Positions 1-5,596 of a DNA stretch of 8,278 bases are shown piece by piece; position 1 is the first letter of the stretch; each line of letters begins with the position of its first letter. The notes under the pieces are model-generated. The model made no database searches. It worked only from the letters and a program-made list of their open reading frames with translations, and had not been told where the DNA came from. The stretch spans positions 2,766-11,043 of the forward strand of contig DIRG01000009.1 of NCBI GenBank assembly GCA_002427475.1, written 5' to 3'. The position numbers and the translations under genes are program-made. The DNA is from Mageeibacillus sp. UBA5442. GTDB lineage: Bacteria > Bacillota > Clostridia > Saccharofermentanales > DTU023.

Positions 1-33
1 CTATAGCTTAAGCTAGAGCTACATCAAGTCGAA

Positions 34-39
34 AAGGAG
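34..39 (+). promoter_or_regulatory. Ribosome binding site of the SDR gene
   Basis: AAGGAG lies six bases before the ATG at 46. It fixes the start of the dehydrogenase gene. The promoter must lie at or before the left window edge, because the 30 bases upstream show no convincing -35/-10 pair. Confidence 0.75.
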
Positions 40-45
40 AAACAC

Positions 46-786
46 ATGACTACTATCAAAGATAAAGTTGTTATCATTACCGGTGCCGGTTCGGGTATCG
101 GTGAAGAAACCGCACACATACTGGCAGCCGATGGAGCCATTGTTGTAGCCGTCGACATCAATAACGCTGAAACTGTCGCGGATGAAATTAAAGAAAAAGG
201 CTACGAGGCCTTTGGTGCCACGCTCGACGTGACCAATGCCGAGCAATGGGAAGACATCAAAAAGCGTACCTTGGAGAAATACGGTCGTATCGACGCACTA
301 GCCAACATAGCCGGCATCTCCACAGACACCTATATTACAGACTTAAGCGAGCAAGACTTCGAGCAGATGCTTAATGTCAACTTAAAGGGACCTTTCCTAG
401 GAATGAAAACCGTACTACCCGAGTTCATCGCACAAAAGTCCGGCAAGATTGTCAACATCACATCGTTGGCCGCTCATATCGGGATTACACAGTTGCCAAG
501 CTACTCCGCCTCGAAAGGTGGCCTGATCGCTCTTTCACGCCAAGTCGCAGTAGAATACGCTGAGCACAATATTCAAGTCAACTGCGTCTCGCCCGGTGTT
601 ATCGAGACACCTATCTTGGCTAATAATCCTGCTGGTGTCACAGACATGCACTTGGCCAACACACCCGCCAATCGTCTTGGCAAGCCGGCAGAAATTGCAT
701 ACGCTATTCGCTTTCTAATCTCGAATGATTCGGATTTCATCACCGGCCAAACACTCAAAGTCGATGGCGGTTGGGGTTCGCATTAG
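46..786 (+). CDS. SDR family NAD(P)-dependent oxidoreductase (FabG-like)
   Basis: This is a complete 246-residue classical short-chain dehydrogenase/reductase, a cytosolic enzyme family that interconverts alcohols and ketones using NAD(P)(H). The Rossmann glycine motif TGAGSGIG is at residues 12-19. Asp37 at the end of the second beta strand suggests NAD(H) preference (inference). The LDVT motif is at 60-63 and NIAG at 87-90, a variant of the usual NNAG. The catalytic set is Asn112, Ser140, Tyr153 and Lys157 (YSASK), followed by PGVIETP at 183-189 and a FabG-like C-terminus (ITGQTLKVDGG). Length is normal for the classical subfamily. It resembles 3-oxoacyl-ACP reductase and sugar- or glucose-1-dehydrogenase-type members. 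The substrate cannot be deduced, because no fatty-acid synthesis gene is next to it and the upstream neighbour is out of view. The ATG start is supported by AAGGAG six bases upstream. No clear terminator follows. Confidence 0.95.
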   Translation: MTTIKDKVVIITGAGSGIGEETAHILAADGAIVVAVDINNAETVADEIKEKGYEAFGATLDVTNAEQWEDIKKRTLEKYGRIDALANIAGISTDTYITDLSEQDFEQMLNVNLKGPFLGMKTVLPEFIAQKSGKIVNITSLAAHIGITQLPSYSASKGGLIALSRQVAVEYAEHNIQVNCVSPGVIETPILANNPAGVTDMHLANTPANRLGKPAEIAYAIRFLISNDSDFITGQTLKVDGGWGSH

Positions 787-835
787 AGATAACAACTGCT
801 AACTTTTAACCGAAACGTTCTAAAGAACGGAAGAT

Positions 836-882
836 TGACCCCCTAAAGCTGGATCATAAATAGGAACCAACTTTAGGGGGCA
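836..882. repeat. 47-bp IS3-like paired terminal inverted repeats (element remnant or MITE), hairpin-forming
   Basis: Two inverted arms at 839-852 and 867-880 pair over 14 positions with a single C/A mismatch at 849/870, enclosing a 14-base loop. The outer sequence begins TGACCCCCTAAAG and ends CTTTAGGGGGCA. From family knowledge, TG...CA ends with a C5-TAAAG-type core resemble the termini of IS3-family elements, especially the IS150 group. There is no room for a transposase, so this would be an internally deleted relic or a miniature element. No three-base target duplication is obvious at the edges (GAT on the left, TCG on the right). It could also act as an RNA hairpin ending the dehydrogenase transcript, but no T-tract follows on either strand, so a standard intrinsic terminator is not supported. 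Confidence 0.45.
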
Positions 883-969
883 TCGAATTCGAATAAACCA
901 GGCTCCCCCGCATCAGTCCACTATTCACTTTATTTCTCAATTACTTGTGAGGGCCAAGCGAGCATTGAC

Positions 970-1008
970 CTTATAGCCTTTTAAGGCAATATTCATCACT
1001 TATAGCCT
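970..1008 (+). repeat. Direct repeat pair CTTATAGCCT upstream of the satD operon
   Basis: The ten-base sequence CTTATAGCCT occurs at 970-979 and again at 999-1008, 29 bases start to start. The shorter core AGCCTAT recurs at 1004-1010 and at 1042-1048, next to the -10 box of the downstream promoter. Repeats stacked before a promoter at near-helical spacing can be regulator sites, but this AT-rich region could give some of this by chance. Confidence 0.3.
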
Positions 1009-1017
1009 ATTATATGC

Positions 1018-1039
1018 TTAATGCTTGATTATGCATTAA
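1018..1039. promoter_or_regulatory. Candidate operator (inverted repeat) overlapping the satD -35 box
   Basis: TTAATGC at 1018-1024 and GCATTAA at 1033-1039 form perfect seven-base inverted arms with an eight-base spacer. The spacer contains the -35 hexamer of the adjacent promoter, so a dimeric protein bound here would block RNA polymerase. The C-terminal helix-turn-helix of the first gene product makes autoregulation possible (inference). Confidence 0.35.
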
Positions 1040-1053
1040 AAAGCCTATATACT
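1025..1053 (+). promoter_or_regulatory. Sigma-A-type promoter of the satD-DUF3307-metallopeptidase operon
   Basis: TTGATT at 1025-1030 and TATACT at 1048-1053 are separated by the optimal 17 bases, each one or two positions from consensus. Transcription would begin near 1060, leaving a leader of under 20 bases before the start codon at 1078, with the ribosome binding site just inside it. The placement supports the ATG at 1078 over the in-frame ATG at 1021, which would lie upstream of the transcription start. Confidence 0.55.
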
Positions 1054-1066
1054 ACAAATAAACAGC

Positions 1067-1072
1067 AGGAGG
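1067..1072 (+). promoter_or_regulatory. Ribosome binding site that fixes the satD-family start
   Basis: A perfect AGGAGG ends five bases before the ATG at 1078. The alternative in-frame ATG at 1021 has no Shine-Dalgarno sequence and overlaps the promoter, so the shorter reading is preferred. Confidence 0.85.
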
Positions 1073-1077
1073 TACAT

Positions 1078-1764
1078 ATGTTCTTTTCGCCAGACTTCAA
1101 TCCATATGTAGCTATTATTGGCGATCTGCAAGATTCGCGTCAGCTTGAGGATCGACTTCAAGTGCAGGAAAAGTTAAAGGCTACGCTTAATTTCATCAAT
1201 GAATCTTATTCAGCGGACATCGCATCCAAGTTCACTATAACGTTGGGCGATGAATTTCAAGGGCTCTTGAATAACGGGGCTAATATTATGTCCATCATTG
1301 CCGTGATTCAGCATCGCATGCAGCCGGTAAATATCCGCTTTGGCATCGGCGTCGGGGATGTTACAACAACAATCAATCGCGACTTGGCTATCGGGGCCGA
1401 CGGTCCTGCTTATTACAAGGCGCGGCAAGCTATTGACCATTTGAAGAGCAGCTCAAAGCGTCATGGAGTGCCAAAGGCAGATATCCGCCTTGAAGTCGAC
1501 GGTAAGGATCAAGGCACTGTAATGCTGCTCAATACGATTCTTGTTCTGCTGACCACCATCAAATCTTCTTGGACAGATCGACAAAGGGAAATCATTTGGG
1601 ATATGCTTGAACATAACGATAGTCAGACTGCTGTTGGAGATAGATTGGGTATCAAGCAATCGTCCGTGCATAAGAGTCTGTCTGGCGCGAACTTTAACAC
1701 CTACAGGGAGGCCCTGCTGCAAGTAGAAGAAGTGCTTGGTGAAATAAGGAGGACAGATGTTTAG
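1078..1764 (+). CDS. SatD family protein (cyclase-like motifs plus C-terminal helix-turn-helix)
   Basis: This is a 228-residue soluble protein of the SatD family, named after a Streptococcus mutans gene of the sat (secretion and acid tolerance) locus; its biochemical role is not established. The family-typical motifs are IGDLQDSR at 14-21, TLGDEFQGLL at 55-64, RFGIGVGDV at 87-95 and GADGPAYYKAR at 106-116. Their order matches class III nucleotidyl cyclases: first metal Asp (16), GD motif (58), RxGIxxG, then a late Gly...Ala-Arg segment (Arg116). This is my inference, not a known activity. Residues about 165-215 look like a sigma-region-4 or LuxR-type helix-turn-helix (TDRQREII, then a helix, then LGIKQSSVHKSL). 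An ATG at 1021 would add 19 residues, but it lacks a ribosome site and overlaps the promoter. The stop codon lies eight bases inside the next gene, so translation is probably coupled. Confidence 0.85.
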   Translation: MFFSPDFNPYVAIIGDLQDSRQLEDRLQVQEKLKATLNFINESYSADIASKFTITLGDEFQGLLNNGANIMSIIAVIQHRMQPVNIRFGIGVGDVTTTINRDLAIGADGPAYYKARQAIDHLKSSSKRHGVPKADIRLEVDGKDQGTVMLLNTILVLLTTIKSSWTDRQREIIWDMLEHNDSQTAVGDRLGIKQSSVHKSLSGANFNTYREALLQVEEVLGEIRRTDV

Positions 1765-2509
1765 GGAATATTTTGTGCTGCTATTCTTGGCTCACATTAT
1801 TGGCGACTTTTATGCACAAAATAACTACATAGCTGAGAAGAAGGAACAGCATTTGAGCTGCTTATTCTTGCACGGTCTCCTTTATTGGGCGATTATCCTA
1901 CTAGTTTCACTGCCCGTCCTGTCGTGGCAAGTCTTTTTCTACGGCTGCATTGCTGCTGCTTTACACTTGCTCATTGATTTCGGCAAGCGCATCGTTTGCG
2001 CAGCCATAAATAAGCGTCAAATCCTCAGCCCTCGGCATGATAGAAATATTTTCTTCATTGATCAGCTTTTGCATGTAGTCAGCATCAGCTTAGTGGCATA
2101 TGTTTTCGTTAAGCAAGGAAACGGCTTAGTTCTTCACGAAGGCTTTGCCGACTTCCTTAAAACTCTCGGCCTACCGGCCTTAAACATAGTGAGCTATTTA
2201 GCAGTGTTTTTAGCCATTCACAAACCTACTAATATCGCTATTGCCAAAACATTGCTACTTTACAAGTCAGATGACCATGCGGACGAAACCGATGACAAAA
2301 AGGCCGGCCGCTTCATCGGCACGCTCGAAAGAGCAATCATTGTTATTTTTATTTCTTTAAGTCAGTACGCCGCCATAGGTCTTGTATTGACTGCAAAATC
2401 TATCGCTCGCTATGACAAGATTTCTAAAGATCCGACTTTTGCCGAGTACTATTTGATAGGCACACTGCTCAGCACTTTGGCGGCAATAGGCGCGGCATTT
2501 ATTCTCTAA
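1757..2509 (+). CDS. DUF3307 domain-containing polytopic membrane protein
   Basis: This 250-residue integral membrane protein of the DUF3307 family has no established function. About six hydrophobic segments can be seen, near residues 5-20, 38-54, 57-76, 100-118, 142-157 and 188-212, with a last one at 231-250. Polar residues recur inside or beside them: His13 and Asp17 (AHIIGDF), His39, His70 and Asp74 (HLLIDFGK), Asp102 and His106 (FFIDQLLHV), and Glu191-Arg192. This pattern suggests a metal site or membrane-embedded active site (inference). The C-terminal ARYDKISKDPTFAEYYLIGTLLS segment is characteristic of the family. A hydrophilic acidic loop is at 170-184. The start is set by AAGGAGG at 1746-1752, four bases before the ATG. 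The gene overlaps the SatD gene by eight bases, and the pair recurs together in Firmicutes. There is no cleavable signal peptide. Confidence 0.85.
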   Translation: MFREYFVLLFLAHIIGDFYAQNNYIAEKKEQHLSCLFLHGLLYWAIILLVSLPVLSWQVFFYGCIAAALHLLIDFGKRIVCAAINKRQILSPRHDRNIFFIDQLLHVVSISLVAYVFVKQGNGLVLHEGFADFLKTLGLPALNIVSYLAVFLAIHKPTNIAIAKTLLLYKSDDHADETDDKKAGRFIGTLERAIIVIFISLSQYAAIGLVLTAKSIARYDKISKDPTFAEYYLIGTLLSTLAAIGAAFIL

Positions 2510-2513
2510 AAAC

Positions 2514-3245
2514 ATGAGCAAATCAGAACAGCAAAGAAAAGTCATCTGCGAGAATTACGAAATTGAGTACCTCCTGCGCAGAAAGCAAGTTAAGAATCTC
2601 AACCTGCGTATCTATCCGGATAGCCGAATTATCGTGTCTGCCCCTAGGCGCGTGCCGGTCAGCATAGTCGACAGCTTCGTCAAAGATAAGGCAAGATACA
2701 TCCACTCTGCTTTAGAAAAATTTGCCCAAGCGAGAAAGACTATCCCCCCACCTAAGGAGTACGTCAGCGGAGAGGAATTCCACATTTTGGGCGACAAGTA
2801 TCTGCTCAAGCTGGAGAAAGGCGATCGAGACAACGTAGTCATAGATGAGCAAAACATCCGCCTAACTATGAAAGATACGACGGAATTCAAAAGGAGAGAA
2901 AAACTTCTCCTCAAATTCCTCGATCAACTTTGCTTGACAACATTCACCGAGATATTGCACGACAGCTTAGCTTTGTTTCAGGATTTCAATCTAACACTGC
3001 CAACACTTAAGCTCCGTAGCATGAAAAGCAGATGGGGTTCCTGCTCACCTGCAAAAAAAGCCATCACCCTTAACAAACGGCTCCTTGCAGCCCCGCGCAG
3101 CTGCATCGAATACGTCGTAGTGCACGAGCTCTGCCACTTCATCCAGCCAAACCACTCGCAGGATTTTTATCGCCTGCTTGCAGCTATCAGGCCGGACTGG
3201 AAGGAACAGAAGCAAAAACTAAAGCAACTGGAACCTTATTTGTAA
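2514..3245 (+). CDS. YgjP/DUF45 family zinc metallopeptidase
   Basis: This 243-residue cytosolic protein belongs to the M48-like YgjP/WLM group (DUF45). The zinc motif HELCH is at residues 204-208, with a likely third ligand His214 in the NHSQDFY segment. The strongly conserved KSRWGSCS motif at 171-178 and the ITLN strand at 184-187 complete the signature. The N-terminal part is beta-rich and basic (RRKQVKNLNLRI...IIVSAPRR), as usual for the family. Length is normal and all catalytic residues are present. It starts four bases after the DUF3307 stop codon. No good ribosome binding site precedes the ATG, so translation is probably coupled to the upstream gene. The family is linked to DNA-protein crosslink proteases by fold, but its substrate is not known. 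The third position in this operon suggests a role with the SatD and DUF3307 proteins (inference). Confidence 0.92.
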   Translation: MSKSEQQRKVICENYEIEYLLRRKQVKNLNLRIYPDSRIIVSAPRRVPVSIVDSFVKDKARYIHSALEKFAQARKTIPPPKEYVSGEEFHILGDKYLLKLEKGDRDNVVIDEQNIRLTMKDTTEFKRREKLLLKFLDQLCLTTFTEILHDSLALFQDFNLTLPTLKLRSMKSRWGSCSPAKKAITLNKRLLAAPRSCIEYVVVHELCHFIQPNHSQDFYRLLAAIRPDWKEQKQKLKQLEPYL

Positions 3246-3324
3246 TAGCCACCTGTCTCCCCATTCCGATCATACTGCTGGAAGCGCAGGCGACGAACTG
3301 TCCAAACGCTTACATATCTGATTG
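3246..3324. other. Short convergent intergenic region without a recognisable terminator
   Basis: The metallopeptidase and typA genes end towards each other with 79 bases between their stop codons. I see no GC-rich hairpin with a T-tract on either strand. Transcription may end by Rho or by read-through interference; the sequence does not decide this. Confidence 0.4.
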
Positions 3325-5202
3325 CTATTTCCCGGATTTCCTGCGCTCACGCTCCGTCAAAAACCTCTTGCGCAGTCTTATGTTTAAGGGTGTAATTTCC
3401 ACGAGCTCGTCTTCATTGATGAACTCCAACGACTCCTCAAGTGTGAACACGCGATGCGGCGGCAGCTTAACGGCTTCATCAGTACCGGCAGCCCTAATAT
3501 TGCTGGCTTTTTTCGCTTTGGAGGGGTTTACAACCATATCTTCATTACGGCTGTTCAGCCCCACGATCATGCCTTCGTAGACATGAGTCCCGGGCGCCAC
3601 AAAGAGTTCCGCCCGCTCTGCGATATTGGCCAGGGCGAAGCCTGTTGTTATACCTTCTTCCTGAGCAATGACAGCGCCATTTGTTCTCTCAGCGATCTCA
3701 CCTTTATAATCCTCATAAGCATAAAAGCGCCGCACCATCGTGCCTTCGCCGCGCGTCATGTTCATAAAGACAGTCCTTAATCCCAAAAGTCCGCGCGTGG
3801 GCACAGTGTAGATGATTCTGCTGCGACCGTTCTTTACGCTCATGCTTTGCATCATGCCTTTACGAATATTGAGTTCAGATATGACAGCACCGGAATATTC
3901 ATCAGGAACTTCAATAACAACTTCTTCAACCGGCTCTGTCCTCTTGCCCTGCTCATTTTCTTTTAGAATTACTTCGGGTTTTGAGACGGCAAGTTCGTAG
4001 CCTTCGCGTCGCATCTGCTCGATTAAGACCGAAAGATGCAGTTCTCCGCGTCCGGATACTCTGAAAGCATCTGTAGAATCGGTCTCTTCGACCAAAAGTC
4101 CCACATTGACTTCCAGTTCCTTGTCCAGACGATCCCTGATATGCCGTGTTGTTACGAACTTTCCTTCTCTGCCGGCAAAGGGCGAGCTGTTGACCATGAA
4201 GTTCATACTCATCGTGGGCTCTTCAATTTTGATGGTGGACATCTGCACGGGATATTCCGGATCACAGATGGTATCGCCGATCGTGATGTCTTTGATGCCT
4301 GATACTACGCAGATATCTCCGCAGGATACTTCGGATTCTTCCACCCGCTTCAGCCCCTGATATGTAAAGGTCTGATTGATCTTTTCCAATCTGCTCTTCC
4401 CGTCGCTGTCAACAACGGAAACCGTCTCGCCGGGATGAATCGTTCCTCTTTCCACACGGCCGATGCCCAGACGTCCAATGTAGTCGTCGTAAGCTAAGGT
4501 CGATATCTGAAAGCGCAGCGGTTCTTCGGAGTAATCAGGGTATCCCTTAACCTGCTCTATGATCGCGTCAAATAAGGGGACAAGATTTAAGCCATCCTGA
4601 CCCGTAGGCCTCTTGTTTACTTTCTTGCCGGCTATTTCAATCTCAATGTCCGCCACTTCCGCCGGGTCGCGCACAACAATGCCCTGTCTGGCAATACCGT
4701 ATAAAATTTGAAAATCCAGCTGCTCGTCCGTTGCCTCAAGATCCATGAAAAGTTCATAGACCTCGTCCACAACCTCGTCTATGCGCGTATCTCTTTTATC
4801 AATCTTATTAATGAGAAGAATGGGCACTAAACCTTCTTCCAAAGACTTGTGCAGGACGAAGCGCGTTTGCGGCATCGGTCCTTCGGAAGAATCAACCAGC
4901 AAAATTACCGTATCGACGGTCTTGATGATGCGCTCCACCTCCGAAGAAAAGTCGGCGTGGCCGGGTGTGTCCACAATGTTGATCTTAAAGCCCTCATGTA
5001 TTACTGAACAGTTTTTGGAATATATAGTTATGCCGCGTTCTTTTTCCAAGTCGTTGGAATCCATGACGCGGTCGGCCATTTCTTCATTATCCCGGAAAAT
5101 TCCGCTTTGGGCCAGGAAGGCGTCGACCAGTGTGGATTTACCGGCGTCTACGTGGGCAATAACTGCAATATTGAGTATCTTTTTTCTCTTAATGATGCTC
5201 AT
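3325..5202 (-). CDS. typA: Translational GTPase TypA/BipA
   Basis: This is a 625-residue ribosome-binding GTPase of the EF-G/LepA superfamily, involved in ribosome assembly and adaptation to stress such as cold. Counting from the chosen start, the GTPase motifs are AHVDAGKST (16-24), ERGITI (55-60), DTPGH (78-82) and NKID (132-135). They are followed by a beta-barrel domain II (about 205-295), EF-G-like domains III and V, and the TypA-specific C-terminal domain with GLLGLRTVF and RTNGAVIAQEEG. All key residues are intact. An ATG at 5217 would add five residues (MRKKY), but the only Shine-Dalgarno sequence, AAGGAG at 5218-5223, abuts it with no spacing. From the chosen ATG the same site is 15 bases away, which is long. 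The protein beginning MSIIKRKKILNIAVIAHVDAG fits the family. It is transcribed alone, divergently from the DUF134 operon. Confidence 0.97.
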   Translation of the reverse strand: MSIIKRKKILNIAVIAHVDAGKSTLVDAFLAQSGIFRDNEEMADRVMDSNDLEKERGITIYSKNCSVIHEGFKINIVDTPGHADFSSEVERIIKTVDTVILLVDSSEGPMPQTRFVLHKSLEEGLVPILLINKIDKRDTRIDEVVDEVYELFMDLEATDEQLDFQILYGIARQGIVVRDPAEVADIEIEIAGKKVNKRPTGQDGLNLVPLFDAIIEQVKGYPDYSEEPLRFQISTLAYDDYIGRLGIGRVERGTIHPGETVSVVDSDGKSRLEKINQTFTYQGLKRVEESEVSCGDICVVSGIKDITIGDTICDPEYPVQMSTIKIEEPTMSMNFMVNSSPFAGREGKFVTTRHIRDRLDKELEVNVGLLVEETDSTDAFRVSGRGELHLSVLIEQMRREGYELAVSKPEVILKENEQGKRTEPVEEVVIEVPDEYSGAVISELNIRKGMMQSMSVKNGRSRIIYTVPTRGLLGLRTVFMNMTRGEGTMVRRFYAYEDYKGEIAERTNGAVIAQEEGITTGFALANIAERAELFVAPGTHVYEGMIVGLNSRNEDMVVNPSKAKKASNIRAAGTDEAVKLPPHRVFTLEESLEFINEDELVEITPLNIRLRKRFLTERERRKSGK

Positions 5203-5217
5203 GTATTTTTTTCGCAT

Positions 5218-5223
5218 CTCCTT
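5218..5223 (-). promoter_or_regulatory. Unusually placed ribosome binding site of typA
   Basis: On the minus strand AAGGAG directly touches the ATG at 5217 and lies 15 bases before the ATG at 5202. Neither spacing is ideal. The stretch GGAGATG may pair further with the anti-Shine-Dalgarno end (GGAGGTG with one mismatch), which would bring the site closer to the second ATG. The annotation above uses 5202. Confidence 0.45.
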
Positions 5224-5360
5224 TATATGTATGTGTATATTGAAAATTCAAGTTTACACGAGTAAAGTTTCGACCTGAAGGGCCACGCAATATGATACAC
5301 CTAATTGTAGTTAAAGAATCAAGTTCATGAAAAATGGAACGTAGCGCAGCCATCGTAGGA

Positions 5361-5382
5361 GCACCTCGAAATAAAGAGGTGT
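5361..5382 (+). promoter_or_regulatory. Hairpin burying a Shine-Dalgarno sequence
   Basis: CACCTC at 5362-5367 pairs perfectly with GAGGTG at 5376-5381 around an eight-base A-rich loop, with a G-T wobble pair outside. The right arm is a good Shine-Dalgarno sequence two bases before the ATG at 5384. In RNA the stem would hide the ribosome site, a common layout for translational control. It depends on the region being transcribed rightward, which the sequence does not prove. Confidence 0.35.
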
Positions 5383-5383
5383 C

Positions 5384-5497
5384 ATGCCAAAAGATTATCT
5401 GCTAGCGCAGATGAATAAGATACAAGATTACCAGAGCGATGCAACGTTCAAAAGCGGTGGAACGTATCTCCGTTTTAACCTCCCAGTAAATAATTAA
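5384..5497 (+). CDS. Possible small protein of 37 residues, unrecognised
   Basis: An ATG at 5384 opens a 37-codon frame ending with TAA at 5495-5497. The product begins MPKDYLLAQMNKIQDYQSD and ends GGTYLRFNLPVNN. It has mixed charge, no hydrophobic segment, no cysteine and no low-complexity run, so its composition is like a soluble protein fragment. GAGGTG lies just before the start, but within the right arm of a hairpin. I do not recognise the family. It ends 14 bases before the dyad around the DUF134 promoter and would be read in the same direction. It could be a true small gene, the tail of a decayed gene or chance; a 37-codon open frame is not rare in random sequence. Confidence 0.25.
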   Translation: MPKDYLLAQMNKIQDYQSDATFKSGGTYLRFNLPVNN

Positions 5498-5511
5498 ACA
5501 TACTTAAAATG

Positions 5512-5578
5512 GACAGTTTATTGACATATGTCGGATTGAGCGTATACTGTTATTGATAACATATGTCAATAAACTGTC
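5512..5578. promoter_or_regulatory. Long perfect dyad framing the DUF134 promoter (likely operator pair)
   Basis: Arms at 5512-5531 and 5559-5578 are perfect reverse complements over 20 bases, with a 27-base spacer holding the -10 box. Each arm contains the small palindrome ACATATGT. The half-site TTATTGA occurs at 5518-5524, 5550-5556 and inverted at 5566-5572; the first two are 32 bases apart, about three helical turns. The left arm covers the -35 hexamer and the right arm the early transcribed region, so a bound dimer or tetramer would occlude the promoter. In RNA only the right arm would be present, so a DNA operator is favoured over an RNA element. The adjacent DUF134 protein is the natural candidate binder (inference). 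Confidence 0.75.
5521..5548 (+). promoter_or_regulatory. Strong sigma-A promoter of the DUF134 Fe-S operon
   Basis: A perfect TTGACA at 5521-5526 is followed after 16 bases by TATACT at 5543-5548. Transcription would start near 5555, inside or just before the right operator arm, leaving a leader of about 40 bases. The strong consensus together with two operator arms suggests high expression when a repressor is released. Confidence 0.75.
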
Positions 5579-5581
5579 GAA

Positions 5582-5587
5582 AGGAGG
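5582..5587 (+). promoter_or_regulatory. Ribosome binding site of the DUF134 gene
   Basis: AGGAGG within AAAGGAGGG lies nine bases before the ATG at 5597 and directly after the right operator arm. It settles the start codon. Confidence 0.8.
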
Positions 5588-5596
5588 GAATAATAT

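Larger units (their letters stand above)
5203..5511. other. Divergent intergenic region between typA and the DUF134 operon
   Basis: About 300 bases without a confident gene. From left to right it holds the AT-rich leader of typA, including a small palindrome TTGAAAATTCAA at 5240-5251, a hairpin at 5361-5382, the possible small ORF at 5384-5497, and two short direct repeats (TGGAACGTA at 5335-5343 and 5458-5466; TAGCGCAG at 5342-5349 and 5403-5410). I see no clear typA promoter; candidate -10 boxes in this AT-rich stretch are not backed by a good -35. No tRNA or known riboswitch was recognised. Confidence 0.4.

Noticed and set aside
816..829. Small hairpin CGTTC-TAAA-GAACG after the dehydrogenase gene as an intrinsic terminator
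   Set aside because: The stem has only five pairs and is followed by GAAGATTG, not a T-run.
1021..1077. N-terminal extension of the SatD protein from the ATG at 1021
   Set aside because: No ribosome site precedes this ATG, it overlaps the promoter, and the SatD family begins near the ATG at 1078, which has a perfect AGGAGG.
3283..3347. Inverted repeat AGCGCAGG / CCTGCGCT between the metallopeptidase and typA genes
   Set aside because: The eight-base arms are 49 bases apart, one lies inside the typA coding region, and no T-tract follows; it is probably chance.
4781..5278. 165-residue open frame on the plus strand antisense to the start of typA
   Set aside because: It is the shadow of the highly conserved TypA GTPase domain, has no ribosome binding site and its translation is serine- and methionine-rich without any recognisable domain.
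5444..5465. Hairpin ACGTTC/GAACGT as part of a riboswitch upstream of the DUF134 gene
   Set aside because: The stem is six pairs with a ten-base loop, matches no riboswitch core I know, and lies upstream of the strong promoter at 5521-5548, so it would not be in the DUF134 mRNA.
5331..5497. tRNA or CRISPR-like repeats suggested by TGGAACGTA and TAGCGCAG copies
   Set aside because: Each short repeat occurs only twice at unequal spacing and no cloverleaf or regular repeat-spacer pattern can be drawn.
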